DNA from: Bacteroidota bacterium
GTDB taxonomy: Bacteria; Bacteroidota; Bacteroidia; Flavobacteriales; Weeksellaceae
Direction: 5' to 3'
Assembly (NCBI GenBank): GCA_023461035.1
Contig: JAEWOD010000020.1
Span: 168,926-232,925, forward strand
Length of the DNA stretch: 64,000 nucleotides
The notes under the pieces are model-generated. The model was not told the DNA's origin and made no database searches. It was given only the letters and a program-made list of their open reading frames with translations. The position numbers and the translations under genes are program-made. This document shows positions 9,615-18,691 of this stretch, one piece after another. The number at the start of each line of letters is the position of its first letter. The first letter of the stretch is position 1.

Positions 9615-11369
9615 ATGAAAAATGTATTTTCAATAATTATTTTAATCATTTCAATTCAGCTGTTTTCACAGCAAAAAACCTATTGTAATCCAATCAATAT
9701 CGATTACGGTTATACGCCGTTTGAAGTTTTTTCCAAACAAGGAAAACACCGTGCGACAGCCGATCCGGTGATTGTGAATTTCAAAGACCAGTTGTTCTTG
9801 TTCTCCACCAATCAGGAAGGATATTGGTACAGCGATGACATGCTCGATTGGAAATTTGTTTACCGTAAATTTCTTCGTGACAACAAATACATTCATGATT
9901 TGAATGCACCTGCGGCTTGGGTGATGAAAGACACACTATATGTTTATGGCTCAACCTGGGAACAGGATTTTCCTATTTATAAATCGACCAATCCGACAAA
10001 AGACGAATGGGAAATTGCAGTCGATACCCTGAAAGTCGGTGCTTGGGATCCAGCTTTTCATTATGACGAAGACAAAAATAAATTGTATCTCTATTGGGGA
10101 TCCAGCAACGAATGGCCGCTTTTAGGAACCGAAGTAAAGGTTAATACGATGCAGTCTGAGGGCTTTGTAAAACCGATTTTGCGATTAAACCCGGAAGACC
10201 ACGGCTGGGAAAGATTTGGCGAATATAATGACAATGTATTTCTGCAACCCTTTGTGGAAGGCGCTTGGGTAACCAAACATAACGGGAAATATTATATGCA
10301 GTATGGTGCGCCGGGAACGGAATTCAGCGGATATGCAGATGGCGTTTACGTAAGCGAAAATCCATTGGAAGGATATGCTTACCAAAAGCATAATCCTTTT
10401 TCGTACAAACCGGGTGGATTTGCGCGTGGAGCCGGTCACGGTGCTACTTATCAGGATAAATACGGGAATTGGTGGCATGTTTCTACGATCTTTATTTCGA
10501 CCAAAAATAATTTTGAAAGGAGATTGGGAATCTGGCCGGCCGGATTTGACAAAGATGATGTGATGTATTGCAACACGGCTTATGGTGATTATCCGACCTA
10601 TATTCCTGAATTTGCGCAGGACAAAGATTTTTCCAAAGGATTATTTTCCGGTTGGATGCTTTTGAATTACAACAAACCCGTTCAGGTCTCATCTACTTTG
10701 GGTGGATTTCAGTCCAATTTTGCGGTGGATGAAGACATTAAAACTTATTGGTCGGCAAAAACCGGAGAGAAAGGCGAATGGTTCCAAACGGATTTGGGAG
10801 AAATTTCTACCATCAATGCGATTCAGATTAATTACGCGGATCAGGATGTAGAATTCATGGGCAAAACGATGGATAAATTTCATCAATATAAAATTTACGG
10901 TTCTGACGACGGAAAGAAATGGAAAGTAATTGTCGATAAAAGCCAGAATAGGAAAGATGTTCCGCATGATTACATCGAATTTGAAAAACCGGCAAAAGCA
11001 CGTTATCTCAAAATGGAAAATCTGAAAATGCCGACGGGAAAATTTGCGTTGAGCGGATTTCGGGTTTTCGGAAAAGGAGCCGGAAAAGTTCCGGAGAAAG
11101 TTCAGAATTTCGTTCCGTTGCGCGCTGATGCCAAAAAACATGGTGAACGAAGAAGTATCTGGATGAAATGGCAACAAAACCCACAAGCGGATGGTTATGT
11201 GATTTATTGGGGGAAATCGCCCGATAAATTATACGGAAGCATCATGGTTTATGGGAAGAACGAATATTATTTTACCGGAGCAGACAGAACGGACGGATAT
11301 TTCTTTCAAATTGAAGCATTTAATGCCAACGGAATTTCGGAGAAAAGTCAAATTTATGAAAGTCCTTAA
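9615..11369 (+). CDS. GH43-type glycosidase with discoidin (CBM32-like) and FnIII-like domains
   Basis: A 584-residue exported protein with signal peptide, five-bladed propeller, carbohydrate-binding domain and C-terminal beta-sandwich. Propeller marks are RATADPVIV (catalytic base Asp near residue 51), GAWDPAFHYDEDKNKLYLYWGSS near 143-165 and EGAWVTKHNGKYYMQYGAPGT (general acid Glu near 215). A discoidin/F5-8C-like domain follows at about 355-475 (DEDIKTYWSAK, GEWFQTDLGEI), then a fibronectin-III-like segment (about 490-584). GH43 members cleave alpha-arabinosides, beta-xylosides or beta-galactosides, so this enzyme would remove side chains rather than the glucan backbone. It lies between the EEP gene and a second esterase on the same strand. 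Confidence 0.85.
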   Translation: MKNVFSIIILIISIQLFSQQKTYCNPINIDYGYTPFEVFSKQGKHRATADPVIVNFKDQLFLFSTNQEGYWYSDDMLDWKFVYRKFLRDNKYIHDLNAPAAWVMKDTLYVYGSTWEQDFPIYKSTNPTKDEWEIAVDTLKVGAWDPAFHYDEDKNKLYLYWGSSNEWPLLGTEVKVNTMQSEGFVKPILRLNPEDHGWERFGEYNDNVFLQPFVEGAWVTKHNGKYYMQYGAPGTEFSGYADGVYVSENPLEGYAYQKHNPFSYKPGGFARGAGHGATYQDKYGNWWHVSTIFISTKNNFERRLGIWPAGFDKDDVMYCNTAYGDYPTYIPEFAQDKDFSKGLFSGWMLLNYNKPVQVSSTLGGFQSNFAVDEDIKTYWSAKTGEKGEWFQTDLGEISTINAIQINYADQDVEFMGKTMDKFHQYKIYGSDDGKKWKVIVDKSQNRKDVPHDYIEFEKPAKARYLKMENLKMPTGKFALSGFRVFGKGAGKVPEKVQNFVPLRADAKKHGERRSIWMKWQQNPQADGYVIYWGKSPDKLYGSIMVYGKNEYYFTGADRTDGYFFQIEAFNANGISEKSQIYESP

Positions 11370-11424
11370 ATTTAAAATAATTAACGATTGTCATTCAGAA
11401 TGAGTGTAACGAAATGAAGAATCT

Positions 11425-12300
11425 ATGAATTTTAAGTTATTGATAATTAGCATTTTATTTTTTAGTCCAATTCTTTTTGGTCAAATAAAAGAAACGCATA
11501 CTTATGCGATAAAAGATGGAGAAGAATTGAAGTTGGATATTTATTATCCTGAAACTTTTGATGAAAAATCAAAATTCCCAACGATTGTTTGGATGCATGG
11601 TGGCGGTTTTTCGGGTGGAAGCCGTGATTTTGATGTGGATAAACTGTTTTGCGAGGAAATTGCGAAACGGGATTTTATTGCCGTTTCCATTTCATATCGG
11701 CTCACGAGAAAAGGTACGAAAGAAGGTGTAGGATGTGATTGTCCGGCAGAAACCAAATTGGAAACTTTTCGTAAAGCTTCCGAAGATTATTTGGATGCTG
11801 TCAGTTATTTAGTAGAAAATTATTCGAAGTTCAAAATTGATACGGAGAAACTGATTGCTGGAGGAAGCAGTGCCGGAGCAGAAGGAATTTTAAATGCGCT
11901 GTTTATGAAGAAAAATTGGTTTGGCAACAAATATGACAACCTGAATTTTGCAGGATTTCTATCGTTTGCAGGAGCGGTTTTGCCGGATGCCGATTTGAAT
12001 TCGGAAGAATTAATTCCGGGTATATTTTTTCACGGTGCCAAGGATGATCTGGTTCCTTTTGATACGCAATCCCATCATTTATGCGAGATGAACCAACCCG
12101 GATTTTTTATGCTGAAAGGTTCAAATACCATCGTGGATGAATATAAAAAACAGAGCAAACCCTATTTTCTTTTTGCTTCAAAAGAGGGAAAGCATGAACA
12201 TTCGGCTATTCCTTTTGATTATTTGGAGGATTTGTTCTTATACATAAATCGGGTGATGATAAATCAAAAATATTTGGCGCAGGAGATTTGGGTACATTAA
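11425..12300 (+). CDS. Secreted carboxylesterase, HGGG-type alpha/beta-hydrolase
   Basis: A 291-residue exported esterase with a signal peptide ending near residue 19 (SPILFGQ). It has the oxyanion-hole motif MHGGGFSGG near residue 55 and the nucleophile elbow GGSSAGAEG near 150, with a probable acid Asp in HGAKDDLVPFD near 210 and His in KHEHSAIPF near 258. This pattern matches the hormone-sensitive-lipase/BD-FAE-like esterases (PF20434 type) frequent in glycan loci. It ends the run of plus-strand glycan genes. The following 220 bp are AT-rich and I see no element in them. It probably de-esterifies the same glycan as the rest of the locus, but acyl preference cannot be predicted. Confidence 0.8.
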   Translation: MNFKLLIISILFFSPILFGQIKETHTYAIKDGEELKLDIYYPETFDEKSKFPTIVWMHGGGFSGGSRDFDVDKLFCEEIAKRDFIAVSISYRLTRKGTKEGVGCDCPAETKLETFRKASEDYLDAVSYLVENYSKFKIDTEKLIAGGSSAGAEGILNALFMKKNWFGNKYDNLNFAGFLSFAGAVLPDADLNSEELIPGIFFHGAKDDLVPFDTQSHHLCEMNQPGFFMLKGSNTIVDEYKKQSKPYFLFASKEGKHEHSAIPFDYLEDLFLYINRVMINQKYLAQEIWVH

Positions 12301-12524
12301 TTCAAATATTTCTGAATTCTTTTTTTGCATTTTGCACAAAAATCAACCGTTTGATCTACTGTTATAACTTTTCAGTGCTTACTCCCGGTGTTTTTGAGCT
12401 TGAATTTGAACAATATAATTTAGAGTTGACAAACCAATAATAATAAAGAATTTATGATAGATTTTCATTTAATATTTTTATTTTTATTGTCCAATTAGTG
12501 AAAATTAATAAAAACACACAATTT

Positions 12525-14378
12525 ATGAAACGAAATCTAACTTTTTTATCAATTTGTTTTGTGTTGGCTTTTTCCGGGATGAATGCGCAGCAGTCTTCTC
12601 TGGAAAGCAATGCAAGAAAATGGATTACTGATCACAAACAAGAACTTGGGTTGAAACAGCACCATGATTTGGATTTGAGAATGACTAAGAAATTACATGC
12701 CGGTGAAACTTTGCGTTTTCAGCAAATGATTTCTGGCGTTCCCGTTTTTCAGTCTGAAGTGGTGGTACATTTTAACAATAAAGGAGTCGTTACTTATACT
12801 TCAGAAAGTGTTCAAAAAAATGCAGCCAATATTTCTGTAATCCCTGCTATTTCTGCTGAAACTGCTTTGAATAAAGCAAAGGCAACATTAAATATGCAAG
12901 GCGAAATCATGTTTGAAGAAAACAAATTATATGTTTTACAAACCGAAAATGACCAGACTAAATTGGTTTATAGAGTAGTTTTGAACTCATATGATACGCC
13001 GGGCAGTTGGGAAGCGATGGTGGATGCTAACACGGGAAGTATCATCAGCGTCAAAGATATTGCCTATTATTATCAGCACAACCATGATTCTCATGATCCT
13101 GAAAATGGAGAGCCTGTAAAGGTTGAAAAATCAACTGTTAATACATTTGAATCCGGAACAGGGTATATTTTCAATCCGGATCCGCTTTCTTATACTGGAT
13201 CTACATACGGCGGTCAATACGTAGATGGAAACGATGCTACCAATGACGCTTTAGATGCTGCACGTGAGTTGGTAGACATTCAGGAATTGGAACTTTCAGG
13301 TGGCATGTATAAATTAAAAGGTACCTATGCTGAAATCAAAGATTTGGAATCTCCTTCCACAGGATTGTTTACCCAAGCTTCTCCTGATTTTCTATTTAAC
13401 CGAAACGAACAAGGATTTGAAGCCGTAAATGCTTATTGGCATATTGATAATATGCAGCGATATGTAAATATTACTTTGGGAATTGATAACGTTCCGATGA
13501 CCAACGGCGGAGTGGTTTGGTTTGATCCACATGGATTGGGTGGAGCAGATAACTCATATTATACAAATGGACGTTTGGTATTTGGTGAAGGATGTGTGGA
13601 CGATGCCGAAGATGCTGATGTTGTTATCCATGAATTAGGTCATGGTGTTCATGACTGGCTTACCGGAGGTTCTTTGTCCCAAGTTCAAGGACTGAGCGAA
13701 GGTTCAGGAGATTACTGGGGACAATCTTACAGCAGAAGTTTAGGACAGTGGGAAACGACAGATCCACAATATCAATGGTTCTTTAACTGGGATGGACACA
13801 ATGCTTGCTGGGGCGGTAGAACTACCGGATATAGTGCTACTTATCCGGGTGGATTGACAGGGTCTATCCACACAGACGGACAGATTTGGGCTACTTCTCT
13901 TATGAGAATCTGGGACAGAATCGGACGTGAAAAAACCGACCGTGCATTCTTAGAAGGTCTTGCCATGACCAATTCCAGCACTAATCAGCAGAATGCTGCA
14001 AGAGCTGTACGTCAGGCTGCTTTGGATATGGTAGGACAATTTGGTTTTAATTGTGATGACGTGATTGCAATTACAGAAGAATTTACTACAACGGGCTATG
14101 TTTTATTGGATTACGAATGTGACGAAATGGGCGTAAGCGATATTCTAAATGGTCAGATTGCTCAGGTTTATCCTAATCCGGTTTCCGATAAATTGAACAT
14201 CTTGATGGATTTCAAAAAAGCAGAAACGGTTATAGTCTATGATATGACCGGTAAAAAAGTGATGGAATCTCAAATCAGCTCTAACAAAAACTACATCAAC
14301 GTTTCACATTTACCAAAAGGAGTTTATGTGTTGATGATTAAAGGAACTTCCTTTACTCATAAATTCGTGAAAGAATAA
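12525..14378 (+). CDS. Secreted M4/M36-like zinc metalloprotease with T9SS sorting domain
   Basis: A 617-residue exported gluzincin. I use the ATG at 12525, which starts directly with the signal peptide (KRNLTFLSICFVLAFSG), rather than the in-frame GTG at 12498. An FTP/PepSY-type propeptide occupies about 25-200 (GETLRFQQMISGVPVFQSE). The catalytic zinc motif HELGH is at 369-373 and the third ligand Glu392 lies in LSEGSGDYWG, spacing typical of thermolysin/fungalysin relatives. The tail (about 545-617, starting VYPNPVSDKLNIL) is a type A T9SS sorting domain ending in KFVKE, so the protein is secreted or cell-surface attached through the type IX system. It is a single-gene unit closed by a strong terminator. 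Confidence 0.9.
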   Translation: MKRNLTFLSICFVLAFSGMNAQQSSLESNARKWITDHKQELGLKQHHDLDLRMTKKLHAGETLRFQQMISGVPVFQSEVVVHFNNKGVVTYTSESVQKNAANISVIPAISAETALNKAKATLNMQGEIMFEENKLYVLQTENDQTKLVYRVVLNSYDTPGSWEAMVDANTGSIISVKDIAYYYQHNHDSHDPENGEPVKVEKSTVNTFESGTGYIFNPDPLSYTGSTYGGQYVDGNDATNDALDAARELVDIQELELSGGMYKLKGTYAEIKDLESPSTGLFTQASPDFLFNRNEQGFEAVNAYWHIDNMQRYVNITLGIDNVPMTNGGVVWFDPHGLGGADNSYYTNGRLVFGEGCVDDAEDADVVIHELGHGVHDWLTGGSLSQVQGLSEGSGDYWGQSYSRSLGQWETTDPQYQWFFNWDGHNACWGGRTTGYSATYPGGLTGSIHTDGQIWATSLMRIWDRIGREKTDRAFLEGLAMTNSSTNQQNAARAVRQAALDMVGQFGFNCDDVIAITEEFTTTGYVLLDYECDEMGVSDILNGQIAQVYPNPVSDKLNILMDFKKAETVIVYDMTGKKVMESQISSNKNYINVSHLPKGVYVLMIKGTSFTHKFVKE

Positions 14379-14402
14379 AGCATTCTTTCAATCATAAATA
14401 TC

Positions 14403-14441
14403 AAATCCGGTCACTGAGGTTCTCGAAGTGACCGGATTTTT
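14403..14441 (+). terminator. Rho-independent terminator after metalloprotease
   Basis: A perfect 13-bp stem (14403-14415 with 14427-14439, core ATCCGGTCACT), an 11-nt loop and a T run. It lies 24 bp after the protease stop and ahead of the convergent rarA gene. Confidence 0.9.
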
Positions 14442-14487
14442 ATAGCAATAAGTACCAGTGATTAGCCATTAGATTTGACATTCAATA

Positions 14488-14542
14488 ACTCAAAACTCAC
14501 AACCCAAAACTCACAACTCACAACTCACAACCCACAACTCAA
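14488..14542. repeat. Short degenerate tandem repeat (ACTCACA-type units)
   Basis: About 55 bp of imperfect tandem 7-mers of the type ACTCACA/ACCCACA lie between the convergent protease and rarA genes. The last unit overlaps the rarA stop codon (TGA on the minus strand at 14541-14539). The pattern resembles slipped-strand low-complexity sequence rather than a CRISPR or an operator. Confidence 0.75.
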
Positions 14543-15813
14543 TACCCATATTTTCCTTTCCATCTCTTTTTCAAAAACTCTTTATCGGCCTGCTCCCTTG
14601 AATTTTTTCCCGGTTCATAAAATGTAGTTCCTTTGATTTCTTCCGGTAAGAATTCCTGATCAATGAAATTATCTTCAAACGAATGCGCGTATTGATATTC
14701 CTTCCCGTAATTCAAATCTTTCATCAGTTTGGTCGGGGCATTTCTTAAATGAAGCGGAACCGGTAAATCACCGGATTGCCGCACGACTTGCTGTGCCTTC
14801 CCTATGGCTTCATAGGTTGCATTGCTTTTTGGAGAATTTGCCAGGTAAACAGCGCATTGACTCAAAATGATTCTGGCTTCAGGATAACCAATGGTATTGA
14901 CCGCCTGAAAAGCATTATTGGCAATAACTAAAGCTGTAGGATTGGCATTCCCTATATCTTCCGAAGATAAAATCAACAACCTTCGCGCGATAAATTTCAA
15001 ATCTTCGCCGCCTTCCAGCATTCTGGCAAGCCAATAAACCGCTCCGTTTGGGTCTGAACCCCGAATGGATTTGATAAATGCCGAAATGATGTCATAATGC
15101 ATTTCACCGCTTTTATCATACATCGCCAGATTTTGTTGAATCGTTTGGGTAACCGATTCATTGGTCAGTTTTATTTTTTTTTCGGAAGAATTATTGACAA
15201 CAAGCTCCAATCCGTTCAGGAGTTTCCGGGCATCACCACCCGAAAATCGAATCAAGGCTTCGGTTTCCTTAACCTCAATTTTTTTTTGGCTGAGAATTTC
15301 ATCCTTTTCAATAGCTCTTTCGATTAATTCTTCCAAATCAATTCGTTCCAGTGATTTCAAAACATATACCTGACAACGGGAGAGCAAAGCCGGAACTACT
15401 TCAAAACTTGGATTCTCGGTAGTCGCACCGATCAAGGTAATCCAACCTTTCTCCACAGCACCCAATAAGCTGTCTTGTTGGGATTTATTAAACCGATGGA
15501 TTTCGTCTATGAATAGGATAGGAGCATTTTGACCGGAAAAAAGATTTTGATTTTTTGCTTTTTCAATTACCTCCCGGACTTCTTTCACGCCGGAATTGAT
15601 GGCACTCAATTCAAAAAATGCCCGATTGGAAAGCTCGGAAATCATTTGTGCCAATGTCGTTTTTCCGGTTCCCGGAGGTCCCCAGAAAATCATGGAGGCA
15701 ATATGCCCCGATTTGAGCATCACACGAATAGGAGCATTTTCCCCAATCAAATGTTTCTGATTGATGAAATCGTCCAAAGATTTGGGGCGCAAACGTTCGG
15801 CAAGGGGTTGCAT
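14539..15813 (-). CDS. rarA: Replication-associated recombination protein A (RarA/MgsA AAA+ ATPase)
   Basis: A 424-residue AAA+ ATPase related to clamp loaders and RuvB, acting at stalled replication forks. The start (MQPLAERLRPKSLDDFINQKHLIG) is the family standard. Walker A is GPPGTGKTTLA near residue 45 and Walker B is LFIDEIHRF near 98, followed by the sensor-1 region GATTENPSFEV near 129 and an arginine-finger area LLSRCQVY. The C-terminal region has the MgsA tetramerisation part (SAFIKSIRGSDPNGAVYWLARML, SEDIGNANP). A TAAATTTG -7 box lies 17-24 bp upstream of the ATG on the same strand, consistent with a short leader. It is monocistronic or at most transcribed behind the antiporter gene. 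Confidence 0.95.
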   Translation of the reverse strand: MQPLAERLRPKSLDDFINQKHLIGENAPIRVMLKSGHIASMIFWGPPGTGKTTLAQMISELSNRAFFELSAINSGVKEVREVIEKAKNQNLFSGQNAPILFIDEIHRFNKSQQDSLLGAVEKGWITLIGATTENPSFEVVPALLSRCQVYVLKSLERIDLEELIERAIEKDEILSQKKIEVKETEALIRFSGGDARKLLNGLELVVNNSSEKKIKLTNESVTQTIQQNLAMYDKSGEMHYDIISAFIKSIRGSDPNGAVYWLARMLEGGEDLKFIARRLLILSSEDIGNANPTALVIANNAFQAVNTIGYPEARIILSQCAVYLANSPKSNATYEAIGKAQQVVRQSGDLPVPLHLRNAPTKLMKDLNYGKEYQYAHSFEDNFIDQEFLPEEIKGTTFYEPGKNSREQADKEFLKKRWKGKYGY

Positions 15814-15829
15814 GAATGATGAATTTTTA

Positions 15830-15837
15830 CAAATTTA
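15830..15837 (-). promoter_or_regulatory. Bacteroidetes -7 box (TAAATTTG) for rarA
   Basis: TAAATTTG on the minus strand matches the TAnnTTTG consensus of the Bacteroidetes primary sigma factor and lies 17 bp from the rarA start codon. A clear -33 TTG at 19-21 bp is not seen. Confidence 0.5.
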
Positions 15838-15852
15838 GTCCAAATCAATTGT

Positions 15853-17976
15853 TTATTTAAACAATTTCCGGACAACATTCCCGATCTCAACAAAATCACC
15901 ATGGTTACCAACGAGTCTTCTTTCCGGATAATTTTCAATTTCTCCCTGGTAAGGGTAAATCAGTAAATAATTTTTTTCCAGAAACAATGAATTCAGAATA
16001 CCCGGAATATAACGCATCTGTGGTATATATGAATTCATACCAATTTTCGCCAGAAAAACGATCAGTCCTTCATTTTCACCGATGGATTTGGCTATGTCTT
16101 CTGATTCTTTCCAAGTACTGATAGTGTCAAATTTGGCTTCGATATTGACTTTTCGTATGATTTTCTTTAATACGGAAATCGTTGGTTCTGTCGCATAAAA
16201 ATGGACAACTGCACCTGTGTTCCTGGCGATGTTCCAGACCTTCAGCAATGCATGAAAAAATCCCGGTTCGGTATGTGAATGAGCCGGTATGATGACGATT
16301 TGTTTTTTTATAGTTGAAATAGGTTGCGCCGCATGATAGATCATAACATTGGTTTTATTGTTTTGGAGATAACCGTTGTACAGATTATAAACAAATGAGG
16401 ATGTAAATCCTTTTCCATTTCTTAATCCAATGAAAAGGTCTGTAATCTTTTTTTCTTTGATAACATTGTTGATTCCGTTAATGACATCATTATCATACCG
16501 TGTCAAAGGCTGGATTGTAACTTCTGCTGCGGTTGCATGCTTTACAGATTCCGCCAGAATTTTTTCGGCGTTTTTTACAGAAGATTCGTTTTTTTCTTCA
16601 TTGATGATATTTAGCGCAAAGACACCATCTGCATTATGTTTAGATTTGGTAATAACAGCAAGATTTACAACTGGTTCAATAGTTTCCGGATAATTCAATG
16701 CCAGTAAAATATTTTCTTTTTCATCTGATTTACCGGCCACCGTATCTTCATTTTCCAATTCTGCAATTTTTTCTGCGCTTGCCATAGAAACAAAGGAGGA
16801 AAGCGTACAGGATACCAAAATCAATAAGATACTTCCATTCAGGACGTGCTCATTTAATAAGCGGATGGGCTCACCGGCTTCTGTTTCAGAAATAATGATG
16901 TTATATCCGACCATAACTGCTGCAAGTGTAGCTGCAGCCGAAGCAGAACTTAATCCGAAAATGAGTTTTCCTTCTTCTTTTGTCAGCCGGAAGGTTTTTT
17001 GAGTAGCCACTGCGGCAATATATTTTCCTGCAAACGAAGCGACTAACATAACACCTGCAACCGCAATGGTTTCCCAACTGCTGATGAAAACCCGAAAATC
17101 AATCAACATTCCGACACTGATCAGAAAGAAAGGGATAAAAATGGCATTTCCCACAAATTCAACCCGATTCATCAAAGTGGAGGTATGGGGAATCAACCGG
17201 TTGAGGGCAAGACCTGCAAGGAAGGCACCGATGATAGCTTCCACACCTGCAACTTCGGCCAATAATGCGGCCAGATAAATCATGACCAGAACAAAAATAT
17301 ATTGAGAAATTTTATCATTTACCTTTTTAAAAAACCATCGGGCAATGATGGGGAAAATCAATAAGACAATCAGCCCGAAAATAAAAATGGAAACTGACAT
17401 TTTAATCCAGAATTCCTGTCCGACTTCTCCCTGAGCCATTCCTACACAGGCAGCCAGAACAAGGAGAGCCAAAATGTCTGTGATCATTGTTCCACCGACC
17501 GTTATATTGACCGATCTGTTTTTGGCTACACCCAATTTACTGACCAACGGATAGGCAATAAGGGTATGGGAAGAAAATAAACTGGCAAAAAGTATGGCAG
17601 TTAATTGCGAAAATCCCAATAAATAATATCCTCCCAAATAGCCTAAAACCAAAGGAACCAAGAAAGTATAAATCCCGAAGGTCAGACTTTTCCATTTGTT
17701 CTTTTTGAAATCGCCCATATCGATTTCAAGCCCGGCAAGGAACATGATATAGAGTAAACCCGTAGTTCCGGTTACCACGATGCTGCTGTCACGGGACAAA
17801 ACGTTGAATCCGTTTGGACCGATTACGGCTCCGGCGATGATGAGTCCTAACAAATGAGGGACTTTGATCTTGTTCAGCAGAAGCGGTGCAAAAAGAATGA
17901 TGATTAACACCAATAAAAACTTTAGTACAGGATCTGCAATGGGTAAGCTTAGGTCATGAATATTCAGTAAAATCAT
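15853..17976 (-). CDS. CPA2-family cation:proton antiporter with cytoplasmic UspA-like tail
   Basis: A 707-residue membrane protein with about 12-13 helices in residues 1-400, matching the Na+/H+ exchanger (PF00999) fold of the CPA2 group: LLGLIIAGAVIGPNGFNV near 42, YIMFLAGLEID near 77, then the SSHTLIAYPLVSKLG and AALLAEVAGVEAIIGAFLAGLALNRLIP blocks. The hydrophilic C-terminus (about 410-707) has two universal-stress-protein-like segments (ENILLALNYPETIEP; KQIVIIPAHSHTEPGF) that probably regulate activity. It exchanges monovalent cations for protons across the inner membrane; ion preference (Na+ or K+) cannot be read from sequence. It sits 39 bp upstream of rarA and 19 bp downstream of a lipoprotein gene on the same strand. 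Confidence 0.9.
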   Translation of the reverse strand: MILLNIHDLSLPIADPVLKFLLVLIIILFAPLLLNKIKVPHLLGLIIAGAVIGPNGFNVLSRDSSIVVTGTTGLLYIMFLAGLEIDMGDFKKNKWKSLTFGIYTFLVPLVLGYLGGYYLLGFSQLTAILFASLFSSHTLIAYPLVSKLGVAKNRSVNITVGGTMITDILALLVLAACVGMAQGEVGQEFWIKMSVSIFIFGLIVLLIFPIIARWFFKKVNDKISQYIFVLVMIYLAALLAEVAGVEAIIGAFLAGLALNRLIPHTSTLMNRVEFVGNAIFIPFFLISVGMLIDFRVFISSWETIAVAGVMLVASFAGKYIAAVATQKTFRLTKEEGKLIFGLSSASAAATLAAVMVGYNIIISETEAGEPIRLLNEHVLNGSILLILVSCTLSSFVSMASAEKIAELENEDTVAGKSDEKENILLALNYPETIEPVVNLAVITKSKHNADGVFALNIINEEKNESSVKNAEKILAESVKHATAAEVTIQPLTRYDNDVINGINNVIKEKKITDLFIGLRNGKGFTSSFVYNLYNGYLQNNKTNVMIYHAAQPISTIKKQIVIIPAHSHTEPGFFHALLKVWNIARNTGAVVHFYATEPTISVLKKIIRKVNIEAKFDTISTWKESEDIAKSIGENEGLIVFLAKIGMNSYIPQMRYIPGILNSLFLEKNYLLIYPYQGEIENYPERRLVGNHGDFVEIGNVVRKLFK

Positions 17977-17995
17977 GAATAGATAGTTGGTTATT

Positions 17996-18571
17996 TTAAT
18001 CTTTTAAAGACTGCCGGTTGAGTTCAAGATTGAAAACGGCAGAACATTTATCGTCTATGGTGATGATTCTTTTTCCGGTTATTTTTTCGGATTTTAATTG
18101 GTCTAAACTTACATTCATCACAACTTTTCGGGTTGCGGTAGAGTCTGTTTGAAATATCAGACGGATTCCGTCTGGTGAATATTTTGCTTGGTAAGTGCGG
18201 ACTATTTCATTTTTATTGTTCAATACACGGGTATGCAGCCCGGTTGAATCTTGGTCAAAAACCCATACGTCAACCCTTTGGTCACCAATTACATAATCGC
18301 TGCAATCCGATTCTGTACAAATCGTCTTACTGTTCCATCTTCCGGCGATACTGTCGGGCCAGTTTTGGTATGCTATAGAATCTATATTTGCTTGAATACT
18401 ATCTTTAAATTTTAAGAGAGAAAGATAATCGACTTCTTTTTGGGCGAACTGATTTTCTTTCAGGATGAGTTCATTCTCGCGTTGTTTTAGGTCTTCTTCT
18501 TTGGGACAGTCATTGCAGCCATACAGGAAGATACCCGGAAAAATAAAAATGAGAAGGATTTTTTTTGACAT
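17996..18571 (-). CDS. Hypothetical lipoprotein with coiled-coil N-terminus
   Basis: A 191-residue lipoprotein of unknown function. I start at the ATG at 18571, which puts the lipobox (FLYGC) close after the hydrophobic stretch; an in-frame ATG 21 bp further upstream is also possible. After the lipidated Cys, a heptad-like charged stretch (KQRENELILKENQFAQKEVD) suggests a short coiled coil, followed by a beta-rich domain with GRWNSKTICTESDCSDYVIGDQRVDVW that looks like a lipocalin-like or META-like barrel. It sits just upstream of the antiporter gene on the same strand and may be co-transcribed. No family is assigned. Confidence 0.75.
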   Translation of the reverse strand: MSKKILLIFIFPGIFLYGCNDCPKEEDLKQRENELILKENQFAQKEVDYLSLLKFKDSIQANIDSIAYQNWPDSIAGRWNSKTICTESDCSDYVIGDQRVDVWVFDQDSTGLHTRVLNNKNEIVRTYQAKYSPDGIRLIFQTDSTATRKVVMNVSLDQLKSEKITGKRIITIDDKCSAVFNLELNRQSLKD

Positions 18572-18641
18572 CAATTGTTTTTTGATTTTCAATTTACAAA
18601 TTCAAAACCAAGAATGAAGAATGAGAATTGTTAAAAAATAA

Positions 18642-18664
18642 AAGCTGCCCTAAAAGGGCAGCTT
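18642..18664 (-). terminator. Rho-independent terminator of the SusCD pair
   Basis: A 9-bp perfect stem (AAGCTGCCC with GGGCAGCTT) around a 5-nt loop. On the minus strand it is followed by a T-rich tract, 28 bp after the SusD stop. Confidence 0.85.
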
Positions 18665-18691
18665 AAAATTAAATTCTATTAAATGAGATTT

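Noticed and set aside
12498..12524. GTG start for the M4/M36-like protease
   Set aside because: The ATG at 12525 begins directly with the signal peptide; the GTG adds nine polar residues before it.
14488..14542. Short tandem units that could suggest a CRISPR array
   Set aside because: Units are about 7-9 bp, without spacers, and overlap the rarA stop codon; there are no cas genes. It is a simple-sequence tandem repeat.
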